DNA from: Desulfosporosinus sp. UBA5188
GTDB lineage: Bacteria > Bacillota > Desulfitobacteriia > Desulfitobacteriales > Desulfitobacteriaceae
Assembly (NCBI GenBank): GCA_002413075.1
Contig: DHWG01000089.1
Location: 3,444 to 10,800 of the forward strand
DNA length: 7,357 bases
Direction of reading: 5' to 3'
Shown here piece after piece: positions 7,020-7,357 of this stretch. Positions within the stretch are counted from its first letter, which is position 1, and each line of letters begins with the position of its first letter. Below the pieces are notes generated by a model. That model was not told the origin of the DNA. It did not search any database and saw only the letters and a list, made by a program, of their open reading frames with translations. The position numbers and the translations under genes were made by a program.

Positions 7020-7070
7020 GAGGGATTGCAAATGTGCGACTTTGTCGCAGGACTGCAATCCCTCTTTTTA
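7020..7070 (+). terminator. intrinsic terminator after the sigma-54 activator gene, bipartite stem
   Basis: An 11-bp perfect stem, GAGGGATTGCA (7020-7030) with TGCAATCCCTC (7054-7064), encloses a second perfect stem TGCGAC (7035-7040) with GTCGCA (7044-7049) around a TTT loop. A T-rich tail (CTTTTTA) follows. It begins five bases after the stop codon, as expected for a rho-independent terminator. The inner 7041-7059 sequence recurs at 7207-7225 with one mismatch, which a plain terminator does not need. Confidence 0.85.
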
Positions 7071-7082
7071 TTGAAAGTTAGC

Positions 7083-7096
7083 TCATTGTTCAATGA
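7083..7096. promoter_or_regulatory. 14-bp perfect palindrome, possible operator or upstream activator site
   Basis: TCATTG-TT-CAATGA is a perfect 6-2-6 dyad in non-coding DNA about 180 bp upstream of the sigma-54 promoter, within the usual range for binding of a sigma-54 activator. That it is the activator's site is inference. A second, weaker dyad ACAATT (7138-7143) with AATTGT (7153-7158) lies closer to the promoter. Confidence 0.3.
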
Positions 7097-7175
7097 AATA
7101 AGTTTGAGTTAGTTGGGCCTACACATACCGTAGTCTTACAATTCAGAAGATTAATTGTACGGATAATATATATTG

Positions 7176-7227
7176 GCATTGCATCCTGCGCCAAATTTGC
7201 TGACTGTTTGTCGCAGGATTGCAATGC
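7176..7227. repeat. long inverted repeat related to the upstream terminator
   Basis: GCATTGCATCCTGCG (7176-7190) pairs with CGCAGGATTGCAATGC (7212-7227): 15 base pairs with a single bulged A, around a 21-nt loop. No T-run follows, so it is not a normal terminator. Its right arm with three preceding bases, TTTGTCGCAGGATTGCAAT (7207-7225), matches 7041-7059 in 18 of 19 positions. It ends about 50 bp before the sigma-54 promoter. It may be a binding element for the activator or one copy of a dispersed palindromic repeat. Confidence 0.65.
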
Positions 7228-7275
7228 GCTAAAGATAGATTGTCAATAAATGTGCAAGATACCGTGATTTAGGTG

Positions 7276-7291
7276 TGGCATAGATATTGCA
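7276..7291 (+). promoter_or_regulatory. sigma-54 (-24/-12) promoter
   Basis: TGGCATAGATATTGCA has the invariant GG (-24) and GC (-12) at exact 10-bp separation and the full TGGCA and TTGCA elements, a near-consensus match. It is in non-coding DNA directly downstream of a sigma-54 activator gene and points to the right, so transcription should begin near 7301-7303 and enter a gene outside the window. Confidence 0.8.
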
Positions 7292-7311
7292 TATAGTGCG
7301 CCCATAATAGG

Positions 7312-7354
7312 GTGCTAAGAGAATCTGCGTTAGCACGCAGTAGGTCAGTACTAC
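7312..7354 (+). other. structured 5' leader of the unseen sigma-54 operon
   Basis: Just inside the predicted transcript, GTGCTAA (7312-7318) pairs perfectly with TTAGCAC (7330-7336). An alternative stem CTGCG (7325-7329) with CGCAG (7336-7340) uses the loop of the first and shares base 7336. GTAG (7340-7343) can also pair with CTAC (7351-7354). The stems are short and the leader is cut by the window edge, so function is unknown. Confidence 0.35.
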
Positions 7355-7357
7355 AAC

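Noticed and set aside
7174..7190. Second sigma-54 promoter, TTGGCATTGCATCCTGC
   Set aside because: GG to GC separation is 11 bp and the sequence is explained as an arm of the inverted repeat.
1..7357. Mobile elements, CRISPR arrays, tRNA or rRNA genes
   Set aside because: No transposase or integrase, no regular repeat-spacer pattern and no tRNA-like fold was seen.

Overview
The window carries a complete, divergent ComQXPA-type quorum-sensing locus. A prenylated tryptophan pheromone (ComX), its processing prenyltransferase (ComQ), a membrane histidine kinase receptor (ComP) and two ComA-like response regulators are all on the + strand. Next to it is a separate PAS-containing sigma-54 activator with a strong sigma-54 promoter behind it. 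The DNA leans AT-rich, with strong AGGAGG Shine-Dalgarno sequences and TTG/GTG starts, which fits a Firmicute. The mix of a com-type system with a Fis-type sigma-54 activator makes a clostridial lineage (Desulfosporosinus/Desulfitobacterium-like) my guess, at low confidence; the sequence does not name the organism.

Layout: (1) 1-332, a small membrane-protein gene (140-265) behind a strong RBS. (2) 333-1025, the first ComA-like regulator. (3) 1026-1147, a leader with two Shine-Dalgarno sequences and a hairpin touching the comX RBS. (4) 1148-1348, a 66-residue ComX-like precursor ending in Phe-Trp-Ala. (5) 1368-2309, a ComQ-like polyprenyl synthetase-family enzyme. (6) 2299-4644, a ComP-like kinase overlapping comQ by 11 nt. 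(7) 4728-5420, the second ComA-like regulator, about 70% identical to the first. (8) 5611-7014, the sigma-54 enhancer-binding protein. (9) 7015-7357, a non-coding stretch with a bipartite terminator, a related long inverted repeat, small palindromes and a -24/-12 promoter firing off the right edge.

How it should work, by analogy with Bacillus ComQXPA: ComQ cleaves and prenylates ComX near its C-terminus, the exported peptide is sensed by ComP, and ComP phosphorylates a ComA that switches on target genes. Two things differ from the Bacillus arrangement. comX lies before comQ rather than after it, and the XQP block sits between two response regulators whose receivers are nearly alike but whose DNA-reading helices differ. 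That suggests a branched or antagonistic output. The sigma-54 activator has no receiver domain and probably controls the unseen operon to the right through its own PAS sensor; no link to the pheromone circuit is visible.
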